A stretch of DNA of 64,000 bases from Sedimentisphaerales bacterium (lineage in GTDB: Bacteria; Planctomycetota; Phycisphaerae; Sedimentisphaerales; SM23-30). The DNA is taken from the NCBI GenBank assembly GCA_016928435.1, contig JAFGKT010000008.1:16419-80418 (forward strand), written 5' to 3'. The first letter of the stretch is position 1. Each line of letters begins with the position of its first letter. The translations under genes were made by a program, and so were the position numbers. Below the pieces are notes generated by a model. It was not told where the DNA came from and searched no databases. It worked only from the letters and a program-made list of their open reading frames with translations. Shown here piece after piece: positions 63,307 to 64,000 of this stretch.

Positions 63307-63388
63307 TTCCGGGCCCGTCAAAAAGGCCCTTCGTCGTTAAAATTTAAATCGTTTTTTCTAAACTACAGGTAAATGTCAGAGGTCGATT

Positions 63389-63622
63389 ATGGCTCATAAA
63401 AAAGGTCAAGGTTCATCACGTAACGGTCGCGATAGCAATCCCCAATACCGCGGCGTAAAAGCATACGGCGGACAGGCGGTTAAAGCTGGCTCAATTATCG
63501 TCCGTCAATGCGGCACAAGGTTCAAGCCCGGCCAAAACGTCGGCGTAGGCAAAGACTACACCCTCTTCGCCCTCACCGAAGGCCAGGTAGTATTCCACGG
63601 CCGAAAGGTATCTGTACAATAG
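63389..63622 (+). CDS. rpmA: 50S ribosomal protein L27
   Basis: A complete 77-residue L27. The N-terminus '[24 protein letters not shown]' is conserved and reaches the peptidyl-transferase centre; there is no N-terminal prepeptide extension (Firmicutes-type cleavage) in this protein. The usual upstream partner rplU (L21) is absent from the window; instead an exported protein gene precedes it. A terminator at 63678 separates it from obg. Confidence 0.97.
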   Translation: MAHKKGQGSSRNGRDSNPQYRGVKAYGGQAVKAGSIIVRQCGTRFKPGQNVGVGKDYTLFALTEGQVVFHGRKVSVQ

Positions 63623-63677
63623 ATACCAAAAACGCCTCCAAAGGCTCAAGATAAAGTGTGACTGAAGCATCAACGAG

Positions 63678-63705
63678 AGTGGCGTTCGCGCGCCACTTTT
63701 TTTTT
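63678..63705 (+). terminator. rho-independent terminator after rpmA
   Basis: AGTGGCG-TTCGCG-CGCCACT then a run of nine T. It implies that obg has its own promoter or relies on readthrough. Confidence 0.88.
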
Positions 63706-63808
63706 AAAGTTCATCTGCGAGTTTCGCCGGATCATTCCACCTTGTTTTTCATTGCTCACACAACAAATTAGCCCCCTGACCTGGGTTTTATCTCAAGACT
63801 TCCCAACG

Positions 63809-63841
63809 CCGGGTAGCACCCTTTCGCGAAGCTAAAGGGTG
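63809..63841 (+). repeat. REP-like hairpin element, copy D
   Basis: CCGGGTAGCACCCTTTCGCGAAGCTAAAGGGTG, nearly identical to copy C. It lies between rpmA and obg. Confidence 0.85.
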
Positions 63842-63916
63842 TTTGCCCACTAACAAACAGCCCAAGGTAGGATGGGCTCATCAGCCCATGCTGATTCTAA
63901 CAATAAGGTCTATATA

Positions 63917-64000
63917 GTGTTCATCGATACCGCCGAAATCTTTGTAGCTGCCGGCGACGGAGGCAACGGCTGCGTCAGCTTCCGCCGCGAAAAGTTCATC
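63917..64000 (+). CDS. obg: Obg/CgtA GTPase, N-terminal fragment (runs off the window)
   Basis: Twenty-eight codons from GTG 63917 encode '[28 protein letters not shown]', the glycine-rich start of the Obg fold. Obg is a ribosome-associated GTPase that follows rpmA in many bacteria. AAGG lies about eight bases upstream. The gene continues past base 64000. Confidence 0.9.
   Translation, partial: MFIDTAEIFVAAGDGGNGCVSFRREKFI

Noticed and set aside
1-64000. CRISPR array, insertion sequence or prophage
   Set aside because: No regularly spaced direct repeats, no transposase, integrase or phage structural gene was recognised on either strand.

Overview
The window looks like a chromosomal segment of a planctomycete, most likely a member of the Phycisphaerae. 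The evidence is a LEPR-XLL leader on a giant secreted protein (26990-36244), PEP-CTERM sorting tails, GEVED repeats, dockerin-like calcium motifs, and a pseudopilin-like protein with an H-X9-DG signature. All taxonomy here is inferred from protein families; no rRNA or tRNA gene was found.

Layout. 0-14 kb is a run of plus-strand genes: the end of an M16 peptidase, a class I glutamine amidotransferase-like hydrolase, a GAF-SpoIIE phosphatase, ilvD, an M48 membrane peptidase, acpS and mnmG. These are followed by three signalling genes: an HTH-receiver fusion, an HDOD-GAF-histidine kinase, and a pseudo-receiver-GAF protein. 14-18 kb holds small hypotheticals, a lipoprotein and a large TPR/HEAT exported protein. 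18-23 kb holds cell-surface genes (PEP-CTERM, dockerin, pseudopilin). The minus-strand group there is preceded by a clear cobalamin riboswitch with its own promoter and a terminator. 23-36 kb holds a 981-residue GEVED/dockerin protein and a 3084-residue LEPR-XLL protein with about six choice-of-anchor-D-like repeats.

36-48 kb is mostly minus-strand housekeeping: rsmD and a CCA/poly(A) polymerase (plus strand), then a tRNA-queuosine mannosyltransferase-like enzyme with a SIS isomerase, a SPOR lipoprotein, rluB with manA, a secreted protein, miaA, and coiled-coil lipoproteins. 48-53 kb holds an ADP-forming acyl-CoA synthetase overlapping a CoA-transferase/GNAT fusion, and two small unknown ORFs. 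53-64 kb holds a membrane protein, priA, a C-terminal processing protease, a five-domain S1 protein, endonuclease V, an exported protein, rpmA and the start of obg.

Two large-scale signals stand out. First, the plus strand is visibly G-rich at the left and C-rich at the right, and gene orientation goes from plus-dominated to minus-dominated, as expected when crossing a replication terminus. A 28-bp dif-like sequence lies at 44817-44844. Second, intergenic regions carry dispersed repeats: a hairpin element (CACCCTTT...AAAGGGTG) in four copies, two other degenerate families, and a 108-bp tandem duplication joining the end of acpS to the start of mnmG.

Starts were moved from the ORF track wherever a Shine-Dalgarno-like sequence and signal peptide favoured an internal ATG or GTG. 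All comparisons are by eye; no searches or computations were run.
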